The notes below the pieces were generated by a model. It searched no databases and had not been told where the DNA came from. It saw only the letters and a list, made by a program, of their open reading frames with translations. 64,000 nt of DNA from Sphingomonas aerophila (lineage in GTDB: Bacteria > Pseudomonadota > Alphaproteobacteria > Sphingomonadales > Sphingomonadaceae), in NCBI RefSeq assembly GCF_014199305.1, contig NZ_JACIJK010000006.1:124001-188000 (forward strand). The letters run 5' to 3'. Both the position numbers and the translations under genes were made by a program. The first letter of the stretch is position 1. Each line of letters begins with the position of its first letter. Below are positions 14,897 through 22,380 of the stretch, one piece after another.

Positions 14897-15280
14897 ATGA
14901 GCGGGAGCCGTACCAAGTTCTACCTCGATAAGCAGAACGAGAAGTTCAAGGGTGTTTGCGCCGGCATCGCCGACTACACCGGGATCGAGGTACTGTGGGT
15001 CCGCGTGGCAGTGGTCCTGCTCACCGTGTCAGGCGTGGGTATGCCATGGGTTCCCCTGGCCTATTTTCTGGTCGCCTGGATGGCGAGCGCTAAGCCGACC
15101 GGCCTGTACGACACGCCGGAGGATGCCAAGTTCTGGCAGGGCGTTCGGACCAATCCCAAGCGCTCCACGGCTGAGGTCCGCTCCAAGTTCCGCGAACTCG
15201 ACAAGCGCCTGGCGGATATCGAGACGTTCTACACCAGCCGCAACACGCAGCTGGCGAGCGAGATCGACAGCCTGCGCTGA
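14897..15280 (+). CDS. pspC: Envelope stress protein PspC
   Basis: A 127-residue PspC-domain protein: FYLDKQNEKFKGVCAGIADY followed by a hydrophobic stretch WVRVAVVLLTVSGVGMPWVP and LAYFLVAWMA. After the membrane part comes a soluble segment with KFRELDKRLADIETFYTS and ASEIDSLR, the same (E/D)I-x-x-LR ending seen in the small genes downstream. ATG 14897 has GGAGGAACTGAG upstream. Acts with PspB as the membrane sensor of the psp response in enterobacteria; the role here is inferred from the family. Confidence 0.93.
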   Translation: MSGSRTKFYLDKQNEKFKGVCAGIADYTGIEVLWVRVAVVLLTVSGVGMPWVPLAYFLVAWMASAKPTGLYDTPEDAKFWQGVRTNPKRSTAEVRSKFRELDKRLADIETFYTSRNTQLASEIDSLR

Positions 15281-15310
15281 GGCAACACACGCAATCGAAG
15301 GGGGTTTTCG

Positions 15311-15610
15311 ATGGACATGGGCTGGATGGTGCCGGTGGGGATTGTGGGTGCGGTCAGCGCCAGCCACGCCTTTCGCACCTGGGTTCGCGCCAAGCACGGC
15401 TATCCGCTGGACGAAGGTCGCGGTCGGCGCCGGTCGCGGGGCGACGGGAATGACTTGGGGGAAGACCGCAAGATCGCGCTGCTGACGCAGGAGAACGAGC
15501 GGCTGAACGGCCAAGTCGGTCGACTGGAAGAAAGGCTGCGTGTGCTGGAGCGGATCGCCACAGATCCCGCCGCCCGCACCGCCCGGGAGATTGACGCGCT
15601 ACGCGACTGA
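15311..15610 (+). CDS. Psp-associated membrane coiled-coil protein 1
   Basis: A 99-residue protein with an N-terminal hydrophobic segment (WMVPVGIVGAVSASHAF), a juxtamembrane WVRAKHGYPLD, a basic Arg/Gly linker, and a coiled coil LLTQENERL through RLEERLRVLERIATD, ending EIDALRD. The WxRxKxGYPLD and L(L)xQEN segments are shared with the next gene, which marks them as paralogues. Layout and the LERI motif resemble PspB. It lies 30 nt after pspC, with GGGGG a few bases before the ATG, inside the psp operon. No function is known to me. Confidence 0.7.
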   Translation: MDMGWMVPVGIVGAVSASHAFRTWVRAKHGYPLDEGRGRRRSRGDGNDLGEDRKIALLTQENERLNGQVGRLEERLRVLERIATDPAARTAREIDALRD

Positions 15611-15621
15611 GGAGAACTGTC

Positions 15622-15948
15622 GTGTCACATGAAACCTACCAGATCATCATGGGCTTCTTTCCCCTGATCTGCATCATCGTTGGCATCTCGGTCGGCGGTT
15701 GGGTGCTGACCACCTGGCTGCGGATCAAGAACGGTTATCCGCTGGACGGGGCATGGGGGCAGGCGATCTACCCGCAGAAGAACGAGGAAACGGTGGAGCG
15801 CGTGAAGCTGCTGAGTCAGGAGAACGCGCAACTGCGCGCCGAGCTTGGGTCGATCAAGGACCGGCTCGCCAATGTTGAGCGGATCGTGACGGACAGCAGC
15901 CATCAGCTCGACCGCGATATCGAGGCGCTTCGCCTCAAGGCCAACTGA
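15622..15948 (+). CDS. Psp-associated membrane coiled-coil protein 2
   Basis: A 108-residue paralogue of the preceding protein: hydrophobic GFFPLICIIVGISVGGWVL, juxtamembrane WLRIKNGYPLD, then RVKLLSQENAQLRAELGSIK and DRLANVERIVTD, ending DIEALRLKAN. One transmembrane helix with a cytoplasmic coiled coil is the likely topology. It starts 11 nt after its neighbour with GAGGAG upstream. The VERIVTD sequence is nearly the same as VERIVAAD of PspB and LERIVTD of the next gene. Confidence 0.7.
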   Translation: MSHETYQIIMGFFPLICIIVGISVGGWVLTTWLRIKNGYPLDGAWGQAIYPQKNEETVERVKLLSQENAQLRAELGSIKDRLANVERIVTDSSHQLDRDIEALRLKAN

Positions 15949-15959
15949 GGAGAATTTCG

Positions 15960-16226
15960 ATGAGCCCACTCCTGATCCCGATCTTCGCCCTCATCATCCC
16001 GATCGTGGCGATCATTTGCGGCGTGGTGGTGAAGCCTTGGCTGGCCCTGAAAGAGCGCCAGATGGAGATGAACTCGGTCGCAACCGCTGAAAAGGCGGCA
16101 CAATATGCCGCTCAAACCGAACGGCTGGAACAGCGGGTGCGAGTGCTGGAGCGGATCGTGACCGACCGCGGCATTGCAGTAGCTGACGAGATTGAGCGGC
16201 TGCGCGACGACCGCCCGCTGAACTGA
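15960..16226 (+). CDS. Psp-associated membrane coiled-coil protein 3
   Basis: An 88-residue protein: N-terminal helix LLIPIFALIIPIVAIICGVV, a short WLALKERQMEM segment, and coiled coil ETAEKAA-like region leading to RLEQRVRVLERIVTD and EIERLRD. It lacks the GYPLD motif of the previous two. It begins 11 nt after the preceding stop with GAGGAG upstream. The conserved (L/V)ERIVTD followed by an (E/D)I-x-x-LR motif about 10-15 residues later places it in the same family. Confidence 0.7.
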   Translation: MSPLLIPIFALIIPIVAIICGVVVKPWLALKERQMEMNSVATAEKAAQYAAQTERLEQRVRVLERIVTDRGIAVADEIERLRDDRPLN

Positions 16227-16249
16227 ACACCGGAAAAGGGAAAGATCCC

Positions 16250-16483
16250 ATGAGCGTTTATGCGATGGTCGTCATGATCGTTCTGATCGTGACGATGGGG
16301 AAAGTGCTGGGCGGTCGCCACCGTATTCATCGGGGCACGGGGATCGACAACGCCGACTCCATGCGCCTGCAGGGCGAAGTGCAACAGCTGAGGGAGCGCA
16401 TCCAGGTACTGGAGCGCGTCATCACCGACAGTCATTCCAGCGTCGACCTCGATCGTGAGATCGAGCGCCTTCGCGACCGCTGA
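16250..16483 (+). CDS. Psp-associated membrane coiled-coil protein 4
   Basis: A 77-residue protein with a short N-terminal helix (VYAMVVMIVLIVTMGKVLGG), an RHRIHRGTG linker and coiled coil QLRERIQVLERVITD, ending EIERLRDR. It is the shortest of the full-motif members. It sits 23 nt after protein 3, with AAGGGAAAG upstream of the ATG, and 15 nt before the next gene. Confidence 0.68.
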   Translation: MSVYAMVVMIVLIVTMGKVLGGRHRIHRGTGIDNADSMRLQGEVQQLRERIQVLERVITDSHSSVDLDREIERLRDR

Positions 16484-16498
16484 GAAGGAGGCGGAACC

Positions 16499-16741
16499 AT
16501 GGACACCAATGCTTACCTTGTGCTCGCCAGCGCTTCCATCACCGGGCTTGGCATGGTTACCGCGGCAGGGCTTGCCGGCTGGCGCGGCTGGCTGCAGCTG
16601 AAGCGGCAGGAGCTCGACCACAGCCATGCCGGGGCGGCCGGCGCCACGGGCGCGGCAAGTGCGGGCGCCCGGATCGAGATGGCCGATCTACGTGAGCGAA
16701 TCCGAAAGCTGGAGGCGATCGCGGCGGGCGTCGAGCTATGA
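16499..16741 (+). CDS. Psp-associated membrane coiled-coil protein 5
   Basis: An 80-residue protein with hydrophobic LVLASASITGLGMVTAAGLAG, then WRGWLQLKRQELDHS, an Ala/Gly-rich linker and a coiled coil DLRERIRKLEAIAAG. The motif is degenerate (LEAI in place of LERI) and the terminal EI-x-x-LR is missing, so it is the most divergent member. GAAGGAGG precedes the ATG. It closes the run of small genes; its stop overlaps the ATG of a 30-codon frame. Confidence 0.65.
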   Translation: MDTNAYLVLASASITGLGMVTAAGLAGWRGWLQLKRQELDHSHAGAAGATGAASAGARIEMADLRERIRKLEAIAAGVEL

Positions 16742-16830
16742 CCTATCGCCGTTCCTTGCCGCCCGGCCCTGCAGCGGTTGCGGCGGCGGCGGGGGCACTG
16801 TACCGGCGGCGCTATGGCGACCCTCGCTGA
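16738..16830 (+). CDS. Possible 30-residue micro-ORF before sufE
   Basis: ATG 16738 overlaps the preceding stop (ATGA). The frame reads MTYRRSLPPGP, an Ala-rich stretch and LYRRRYGDPR, ending 17 nt inside sufE. An alanine-rich core flanked by arginines could be a tiny membrane peptide, but the length gives little statistical support. It may only couple translation to sufE. Confidence 0.28.
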   Translation: MTYRRSLPPGPAAVAAAAGALYRRRYGDPR

Positions 16831-17221
16831 CTTGCATGAAGAATATGACTTTCTCGACGGCGACGACCGCTACCGGTTGCTGATTGATCTGGGGCGTGGG
16901 CTGGAAGTGATGCCGCCAGCGCTCAAGACAGACGCGACGCTGGTACGGGGATGCTCCGCCTCCGTATGGGTATATCCGATGCGGCGTGAGGACGGGACGC
17001 TCCATTTCCTGGCCGACTCCAACGCTGCGATCACCAAGGGGATCATCGCCCTGGTCCTGCTGACGGTTCAGGACCGATCGCCTGCGGAAATCACGGCCAC
17101 CGACATTGAAGGCGCTTTGGCCCCGTTCGACCTGAAGGCGCAGCTCAGCTCCAACCGGACGCAGGGCATTCCCAATATGATTGCGCTGATCCGCGAAACC
17201 GCCGCCCGTTACGCAGCCTGA
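16814..17221 (+). CDS. sufE: SufE-family sulfur acceptor protein
   Basis: A 135-residue SufE/CsdE-like protein that accepts persulfide sulfur from a cysteine desulfurase and passes it to the Suf scaffold. The catalytic cysteine lies in LVRGCSASVWV. Other family features are the N-terminal EEYDFLDGDDRYRLLIDLGR, ITKGIIALVLLTV and the C-terminal GIPNMIALIRETA. ATG 16814 matches the family start. No other suf gene is in the immediate neighbourhood; two cysteine desulfurases occur at 33.4-35.6 kb. It lies downstream of the psp genes and may be read through from them. Confidence 0.92.
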   Translation: MATLADLHEEYDFLDGDDRYRLLIDLGRGLEVMPPALKTDATLVRGCSASVWVYPMRREDGTLHFLADSNAAITKGIIALVLLTVQDRSPAEITATDIEGALAPFDLKAQLSSNRTQGIPNMIALIRETAARYAA

Positions 17222-17262
17222 ATAGGTCGGAACGGCTGCGCTTCCGCAAACGCGCGGCGGGC

Positions 17263-17601
17263 CTACGACCGCGTTTCTAGCGCGGCGCCATGTTCATGAA
17301 CCACAGGGGCGCTCGTTAGCGCATCAAGGACGTCCTCGACAGCCGCTCCTTCCGGGACGATCATCCAGTCGCCAGGCCGCCGCGTGTCGACCATTGCGAC
17401 CGCTAGCTTTGGGCAAAGCTTCAGGCACTGCGTTTCCACCACGCCCAGCGTGGCTTTTCGGCCCTTGCCCAGTCCCAGCGCACGGCGAAGCGCCTTGGCG
17501 AGCGGCGTCCTGCCCTTCCTGCCAAACCCGCCGCCCAATTTTTTCGAGCATTTTCCGCAGACGAGCACCGCGCCCGTCCAGTGCGATCGGACCTGCCGCA
17601 T
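17263..17601 (-). CDS. Thioredoxin-like [2Fe-2S] ferredoxin domain protein
   Basis: A 112-residue protein with CGKCSKK near the N-terminus and CLKLCPK in the middle, the four-cysteine spacing of thioredoxin-fold [2Fe-2S] ferredoxins. A basic stretch between the cysteines (LAKALRRALGLGKGRK) and a C-terminal PGDWMIVPEG follow. The partner is unknown. Its ATG overlaps by one base the stop of the J-domain gene, so the two are translated together. Convergent with sufE, 41 nt apart; an Fe-S-related role would fit the neighbourhood but is inference. Confidence 0.75.
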   Translation of the reverse strand: MRQVRSHWTGAVLVCGKCSKKLGGGFGRKGRTPLAKALRRALGLGKGRKATLGVVETQCLKLCPKLAVAMVDTRRPGDWMIVPEGAAVEDVLDALTSAPVVHEHGAALETRS

Positions 17602-18137
17602 CAGGCCGGGCGCGCTTCGCGAGCCTCCTCGGCCGCGCGCAGCACTTCGTACGCCGCCTGCACCTGCTGGAACTTCGTGGCGGCACTGGCATCACCGGGC
17701 CGCACGTCCGGATGATTTTCCTTGGCCAGCCGCCGCCACGCCGCCTTCACACCCGCGAAGTCAGCGTCTGACTCCAGGCCAAGCGCTTCAAGCGCGCGCA
17801 TTTCGTCGCGCGAGCGGGTGCCGTCGCCCGGACCACCCCAGGCATAATGGTTGGCGCTGGCAAAAGCGGAAGCACCGCGCCGCTCCGCCTGTTCGCGCGA
17901 AGCCGCCTCCTCCGCGTCCAAACCAGCGAAATAATCCCAGCCCTTGTTGTACTCGGCCGCGTGGTCCCGGCAAAAATACCAGCGGTCGGGATTGTTGGGC
18001 GATTTGGGAGCGGGGCAATCGCCGGGCTGCTCGCAGCCATGGCGGTCGCACAGGCGCACGGGCTTTGCTTCCCTGGCGGAGCCATAGCCGCGCCAACGGG
18101 GAAAGCCCCAGTCCTGTGATCGGGTCGGTCGTGCCAT
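17601..18137 (-). CDS. J-domain protein with cysteine-rich N-terminus
   Basis: A 178-residue protein ending in a DnaJ domain (FAGVKAAWRRLAKENHPDVRP, with the HPD triad) that would stimulate a DnaK-type ATPase. The N-terminal half contains a Cys/His cluster (LCDRHGCEQPGDCPAP, then WYFCRDHAAEYN) that could bind zinc. There is no Gly/Phe or standard DnaJ zinc-finger region, so it is a class III J-protein. It shares a one-base stop/start overlap with the [2Fe-2S] gene, suggesting a specialised chaperone pair, perhaps for Fe-S proteins. Confidence 0.82.
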   Translation of the reverse strand: MARPTRSQDWGFPRWRGYGSAREAKPVRLCDRHGCEQPGDCPAPKSPNNPDRWYFCRDHAAEYNKGWDYFAGLDAEEAASREQAERRGASAFASANHYAWGGPGDGTRSRDEMRALEALGLESDADFAGVKAAWRRLAKENHPDVRPGDASAATKFQQVQAAYEVLRAAEEAREARPA

Positions 18138-18338
18138 GAACGCCGCGATGTAGGGTGAAAGCCGTGCAAGCTAAAGGGGGTAGCGGGATGATGACGCGCG
18201 TTTGATGCGGGGCGGAAGTACCAAGTGTCGTTCTGGCGGGCGTGACGGCTGTCGTGGGCCGTCATGACGGACGCCCCGTGACGTCGGCCTCCGCAAGCGC
18301 GGCAGGCTGGCAGGCCCGGCGCGTACGCTGTGCGCAAC
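18138..18338. other. Gap between the J-domain gene and rnpB terminator
   Basis: About 200 nt without a supported gene. It holds the start region of the J-domain gene and a partly self-complementary stretch around 18243-18275 (GTGACGGCTGTCGTGGGCCGTCA region). I assign no function. Confidence 0.3.
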
Positions 18339-18361
18339 GGCGGCTAGCATTGCTAGCCGCC
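18339..18361 (-). terminator. Hairpin after RNase P RNA
   Basis: A perfect 10-bp inverted repeat (GGCGGCTAGC / GCTAGCCGCC) with a 3-nt loop lies about 13 nt beyond the inferred 3' end of rnpB on the minus strand. No U-tract follows. Confidence 0.65.
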
Positions 18362-18373
18362 TCGCTTGGGGTG

Positions 18374-18763
18374 CCAAAGGGTCTGTAAGCCGGGTTCTGT
18401 CCATCCCCGAAGGGACTGGGCGACCATTCCTCTCCGACGACGCTTGCGCGCCGCCTCTAGCAACCAACCCGGGCGGCGAGCGGGAACACGCCCCGGGGCA
18501 CAAGGCCCCATGCCGCCCCTATTCGGTCTTGCTCCCGGTGGGGTTTGCCGTGCCGATGCTGTTGCCAGCACCGCGGTGCGCTCTTGCCGCACCCTTTCAC
18601 TTTTCGCGTGGCCGAAACCGTCGCTTGTCTGCTCTCTGTGGCACTGTCCCTGAAGGCGCCCATTACTGGCCGCCCCCGCCGGGTGTTACCCGGCACCGTT
18701 GTTCCGTGGAGCCCGGACTTTCCTCGGCATGTTTGCACATGACGCGGCCGCCCGACCCTCTGG
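18374..18763 (-). ncRNA. rnpB: RNase P RNA, bacterial class A
   Basis: The minus strand carries the conserved GAGGAAAGTCCGGGCTCC (P4 and flanks), GGTGCCGGGTAACACCCGGC and, near the 3' end, ACAGAACCCGGCTTACAGACC. P1 can be drawn as CCAGAGGGTC at the 5' end pairing with GACCCTTTGG at the 3' end (one G-U), which sets the ends at about 18763 and 18374, about 390 nt. It is the ribozyme subunit that matures tRNA 5' ends. Exact termini may differ by a few bases. It follows the amidase gene by 10 nt. Confidence 0.93.
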
Positions 18764-18773
18764 CCGGTTCGCC

Positions 18774-19463
18774 TTACTCGTCACCCTGCGGCTTGGGAAG
18801 CAGTAGCGCGAGAAGGATCATGCGGCACTCTGCATCGATTTCCCCGTCGATCAGTTCGGGGCGAAAGCGGCGCTGGAATGCCATGATCGCGGCCATGCGG
18901 TCACTGACGTCATAGCCGAACCGCTCCAGCGCCAGGCAGAACCCCGCTTCCGTCCACTCCGGGTCCATCAGGTTGCGCGTCGGTCGAGGCAGCGCGAGCC
19001 GCAGCCGCGCCAGGCTATGCCAGGGGAACAGCTCACCCGGGTCGCGCTTGCGTCCGGGCGCTACATCGGAATGGCCGACCACGTTGCCGCGACTGATGCC
19101 GTGACGATCCTTGATGTCGCCGACCAGTTCGATCACGGCGGCGATCTGCTCGGCCGGAAATGGGCGGTAGCCCCACTCGTGCCCCGGATTTACGATCTCG
19201 ATGCCGATGCTGGCGGAGTTGACGTCGTCGATCTCACGCCAATGGCTGCGGCCCGCATGCCAGGCGCGCCGGTCCTCAGGCACCAGGCGGTGCACCCTTG
19301 CGTCTTCATCGACCAGATAATGGCACGACACCTTGGCCTCTGCATCGCATAGTCGCGCAAGGGCCCCGGCGGCATCCGGCATGCCGGTATAATGAAGCAC
19401 GATCATCGAGATCGGGAGCGAGCGCTCGTCCCAATTGGGCGAGGGCGTGTCGATGATCGTCAT
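18774..19463 (-). CDS. N-acetylmuramoyl-L-alanine amidase (Amidase_2 with peptidoglycan-binding domain)
   Basis: A 229-residue AmpD/AmiD-like amidase cleaving the MurNAc-L-Ala bond. Zinc ligands and active-site motifs: IVLHYTGMP, AWHAGRSHWRE, SIGIEIVNPGHEWGY and VGHSDVAPGRKRDPG. A C-terminal PG_binding_1-like domain (EAGFCLALERFGYDV, MAAIMAFQRRFRPE) follows. No signal peptide is seen, so it may act on cytoplasmic anhydro-muropeptides in recycling, like AmpD, although AmiD-type proteins share this domain order. It lies downstream of cheR, same strand. Confidence 0.9.
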   Translation of the reverse strand: MTIIDTPSPNWDERSLPISMIVLHYTGMPDAAGALARLCDAEAKVSCHYLVDEDARVHRLVPEDRRAWHAGRSHWREIDDVNSASIGIEIVNPGHEWGYRPFPAEQIAAVIELVGDIKDRHGISRGNVVGHSDVAPGRKRDPGELFPWHSLARLRLALPRPTRNLMDPEWTEAGFCLALERFGYDVSDRMAAIMAFQRRFRPELIDGEIDAECRMILLALLLPKPQGDE

Positions 19464-19501
19464 GCTGCTCTGATCGGCGAGCCGCGCCGCAAAGTAAACC
19501 G

Positions 19502-20362
19502 TCAGGCGACGGCGCGACCGCCCCCGACGACGGGTTCGTAAAAGCCGCGAACACGCGCGCTCGGCTGGAAACGGTCGGTCTGCCCGATCACCGTCTCACC
19601 CGCGCCCAGAACCAGCAGCCCCCCGGGACGCAGCACCTCCGCGAACCTCGTGAACATCAGCGCCTTCGCCTCCGCCGACAGGTACAACAGCACGTTGCGG
19701 CACAGGATCACGTCAAAGCGGCCGATCGGCCAGCCTTCGCCCATCAGGTTCAGCGGTCGATAAGCCACATGGCGCAGCAGCTCGGGCTTGGCGATCCACT
19801 CGCCCGATGCATCGCCATCGAACCACGTCACCGCGCGTCGGATCGGCAGCCCGCGCTGAATCTCGAACTGGCTGTAGCGGCCCTGGCGTGCGCGATGGAT
19901 CACGCCCTCCGACACGTCGGTGCCCAGGATCTCAGGCATGCCACGCCCGGTCTTGTCGCGACGCTCAGCGAACAACATGGCGAGCGACAACGGCTCCTGC
20001 CCTGTCGAGCAGCCCGCGCACCACACGCGCGCCCGACGGCCCTCGCCTTCCAGCGCCGTTGTTGCTTCCACAACGGAATCGAAGACGGGCGATTCACGAA
20101 AGAACGATGTTTCGTTGTTGACCAACGCGTCAACGATTTGATCCGACAACGCAGCCTCCTGTCCCCCGAGCAGCAGGTGAACGAGCTGGTCGAGTGTTTC
20201 CAGCGCACGCAGGCGCATCAACGGCCGCAGGGCGGTGTCGATTCGCCACGCGCGAGCGGAGGCGAGCTGCTGACCCGTGCGCGCCTCCAGCAGCCGCGTG
20301 AGCACGGCGATCGCCTGGGGCGAAGCGGGCGGTGACGCCTGCGGGGTTGCTTGACTGGCCAT
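19502..20362 (-). CDS. cheR: Chemotaxis protein methyltransferase CheR
   Basis: A 286-residue SAM-dependent enzyme that methylates glutamates of chemoreceptors. The N-terminal all-alpha domain (LTRLLEARTGQQL, VNNETSFFRE) and the Rossmann domain (VWCAGCSTGQEPLSLAML, GTDVSEGVIHRARQG, DVILCRNVLLYLSAEA) are complete. The tail has Arg/Gly-rich sequence without the receptor-binding pentapeptide system being visible here. Its ATG overlaps the cheB stop by one base (TGATG), which fixes the start against a longer frame. Last gene of the che cluster; the amidase follows 38 nt later. Confidence 0.94.
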   Translation of the reverse strand: MASQATPQASPPASPQAIAVLTRLLEARTGQQLASARAWRIDTALRPLMRLRALETLDQLVHLLLGGQEAALSDQIVDALVNNETSFFRESPVFDSVVEATTALEGEGRRARVWCAGCSTGQEPLSLAMLFAERRDKTGRGMPEILGTDVSEGVIHRARQGRYSQFEIQRGLPIRRAVTWFDGDASGEWIAKPELLRHVAYRPLNLMGEGWPIGRFDVILCRNVLLYLSAEAKALMFTRFAEVLRPGGLLVLGAGETVIGQTDRFQPSARVRGFYEPVVGGGRAVA

Positions 20363-21480
20363 CAGGGCCTCCGTCCACCAGCCAGCAGCCGGCCAATCGC
20401 TTCGGGAGCCAACACCGCATCGGCCAGGCCCAGCGCCGCCACTGCGCCCGGCATGCCCCACACGGTAGAGGATGGCTGATCCTGCACCACAACACAGCCG
20501 CCCGCGGCATGAACGACTCGAGCGCCCTCCGCGCCGTCGCGCCCCATGCCGCTCAGCACGATCGCCAGGACCCGCGACTCGAACGCCGAGGCCACGGACG
20601 CGAACATGGGATCAACCGAAGGAAGGCAGCCGCTCGTCACCAGCTCGCTCGACAGGCGGACGGCGCCGCCGCCATCGGCAAGTCGAACGCAGCGGAGGTG
20701 CGCATCGCCGGGCGCCACGATCATCCGACCCGGACGCATGCGCAGCCTGTCCACTGCCACCTCACAGGGCCGCCCGGCAATCAACGTCAGTTGCGCTGCG
20801 AAATAGGGCATGAACGACGCGGGGAGATGTTGAGTTATCAGGATCGGCTGAGTGACGCTGGCCGGCAGCGCCCTCAACATGCCGCTCAACGCATGAATGC
20901 CGCCCGTTGAGGCACCGATCGCAATCACATCGAAATTGTCCCGCGCAGCCAGGGCCGCGCTGGCAAGACGTTCGGAAAGACGGAGCGGAGCCGGCACCGG
21001 AGCTGGCGATGGAAGCACCGGATTCGCGGGCTGGCCCAATCGATCAAGCTTTTCGAGCAATTGTTCGCCGAAGCGGGCGCTGCTGTCGCCGCTGCTCGGT
21101 TTCACCAGCGTGTCCGCCGCGCCAAGGGCCAGCGCCTGGACAGTAGCTACCGCCCCTTCCCCCGCCGCCGCTGACACGATCAGGACGCGCGCATCGGTTG
21201 CGGCGAGCAAGTCGGGCAGCGCCGTCAGCCCGTCAACGCCTGGCATCTGAATGTCGAGCAACACTGCATCCACGCGCTCACGAGCGAGGAATTCCAGCGC
21301 AGCCGTGGCGTTGGCCACTGACCCTGCCACCACGAACCTTCCGCTCGCTTCAAGGGTGCGCGCTATCACCGCCCGTGCGACTGCCGAATCGTCCACCACC
21401 AGCACCCGACGCGAACCGACGTCACCGGCGGGCAGCGAGGCCGGGCCGCGCGATGCGGCTGCATGGGTGGCGGCGCTCAC
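20362..21480 (-). CDS. cheB: Chemotaxis response regulator / methylesterase CheB
   Basis: CheB removes methyl groups from receptors when phosphorylated by CheA. The N-terminal receiver domain (RRVLVVDDSAVARAVIA, AVLLDIQMPGVDGL) is joined by a Pro/Ser linker to the methylesterase domain with catalytic motifs GASTGGIHAL (Ser), TQHLPASFMPYFA (His) and VLSGMGRDGAEG (Asp). The start is unsure: GTG 21480 gives 372 residues; TTG 21510 would add 10 and overlap cheY by 17 nt. Neither has a strong ribosome-binding site. cheR follows with a one-base overlap. Confidence 0.92.
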   Translation of the reverse strand: MSAATHAAASRGPASLPAGDVGSRRVLVVDDSAVARAVIARTLEASGRFVVAGSVANATAALEFLARERVDAVLLDIQMPGVDGLTALPDLLAATDARVLIVSAAAGEGAVATVQALALGAADTLVKPSSGDSSARFGEQLLEKLDRLGQPANPVLPSPAPVPAPLRLSERLASAALAARDNFDVIAIGASTGGIHALSGMLRALPASVTQPILITQHLPASFMPYFAAQLTLIAGRPCEVAVDRLRMRPGRMIVAPGDAHLRCVRLADGGGAVRLSSELVTSGCLPSVDPMFASVASAFESRVLAIVLSGMGRDGAEGARVVHAAGGCVVVQDQPSSTVWGMPGAVAALGLADAVLAPEAIGRLLAGGRRP

Positions 21481-21493
21481 CGGCGTGCCTGGA

Positions 21494-21859
21494 TCAGGCC
21501 ATGCCGACAATCTGGAGCTTACTCTCCAGCGTGTCGCGATCGAACGGCTTCATGACATATTCGTCCGCGCCGGCTTCGATCGCTGCGCGGATATGGGCCA
21601 TGCCGTTCTCGGTCGTGCAGAACACCACCTTGGGCTTGTCCGCGATCGAGCTTTCACGCAGCGCGCGAAGGAACTCCATGCCGCTCATCACCGGCATGTT
21701 CCAATCGAGCAGGATCACGTCGGGCGGGGTCGCCATGCAATGATCCAGCGCCTCACGCCCGTCCGCCGCTTCGCTGACCGCGAAGTTGAGCGTTTCGAGG
21801 ATGTGGCGGGCGACCTTGCGGATCACCTTCGAATCATCGACCACCAGGCACGTCTTCAT
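21494..21859 (-). CDS. cheY: Single-domain response regulator CheY
   Basis: A 121-residue stand-alone receiver domain. Acidic pocket Asp8/Asp9 (LVVDDSKVIRKV), phospho-acceptor Asp52 (VILLDWNMPVMSG), conserved Thr in FCTTENG and Lys in YVMKPFD are all present. In this cluster it is the natural phosphate acceptor from CheA and should bind the flagellar switch, or act as a phosphate sink if another CheY does so. It is separated from cheW by 83 nt containing an inverted repeat, and followed by cheB. Confidence 0.94.
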   Translation of the reverse strand: MKTCLVVDDSKVIRKVARHILETLNFAVSEAADGREALDHCMATPPDVILLDWNMPVMSGMEFLRALRESSIADKPKVVFCTTENGMAHIRAAIEAGADEYVMKPFDRDTLESKLQIVGMA

Positions 21860-21878
21860 CGAAACACCTTCTACTGAC

Positions 21879-21925
21879 TGGGGCTCTTCTTGCGCGCATA
21901 GGAGTAAGCAGCGCGTTAAGCCCCA
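21879..21925 (-). promoter_or_regulatory. Inverted repeat between cheW and cheY
   Basis: TGGGGCT (21879-21885) pairs with AGCCCCA (21919-21925), and an inner GCGCGC/GCGCG pair can extend the structure. It sits in the only sizeable gap of the che operon and could be a partial terminator or mRNA-processing site that alters cheY-cheB-cheR output relative to cheA-cheW. Low certainty. Confidence 0.35.
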
Positions 21926-21942
21926 AGAAGAATCAAGAACCT

Positions 21943-22380
21943 CTACGCCGCTGCTGCGGAAATCTTGTGCGTCCCGGGCACCAGCGCTGCGAGGTCGAGC
22001 ACTAGCAACGGGTCACCGTCACGATCGACCAGGCCCCTGCCAGCGCTCGCCCAGCCATGCTGGAGCGAAAGGCCGGACGACAGCGAAAGCGGCTCGTACC
22101 GCGCGACATCGTCCAGGCTGTCGACCAGCACGGCATAGTGATGGCCGTCGATGCGAGTGATCACCGCGCGCCGACAACTGTCCGGCATCGGTTCGATCCC
22201 CAGCGCGGTGCCGGTATCGATCACGGTCAGCACGCGGCTGCGCAGGGCCGACAGGCCTCGCACGGATGAAACCGCGCATGGCACCGCGACCACGTCGCCA
22301 AGGTCCACCACCGAATCGACTTGCTCGGTGGGTATGGCAACGCCCCGACCCGCGATGTGAGCGATCAGATAGAGTTCCAT
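21943..22380 (-). CDS. cheW: Chemotaxis coupling protein CheW
   Basis: A 145-residue CheW-domain protein that couples receptors to CheA. It shows the family core: YLIAHIAGRGVAIPTEQVDS, a SVRGLSALRSRVLTVIDTG segment and HYAVLVDSLDDVARY, then a C-terminal LLVLDLAALV. ATG 22380 overlaps the cheA stop by one base. It is rather divergent from E. coli CheW but the position between cheA and cheY supports the call. Confidence 0.88.
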   Translation of the reverse strand: MELYLIAHIAGRGVAIPTEQVDSVVDLGDVVAVPCAVSSVRGLSALRSRVLTVIDTGTALGIEPMPDSCRRAVITRIDGHHYAVLVDSLDDVARYEPLSLSSGLSLQHGWASAGRGLVDRDGDPLLVLDLAALVPGTHKISAAAA

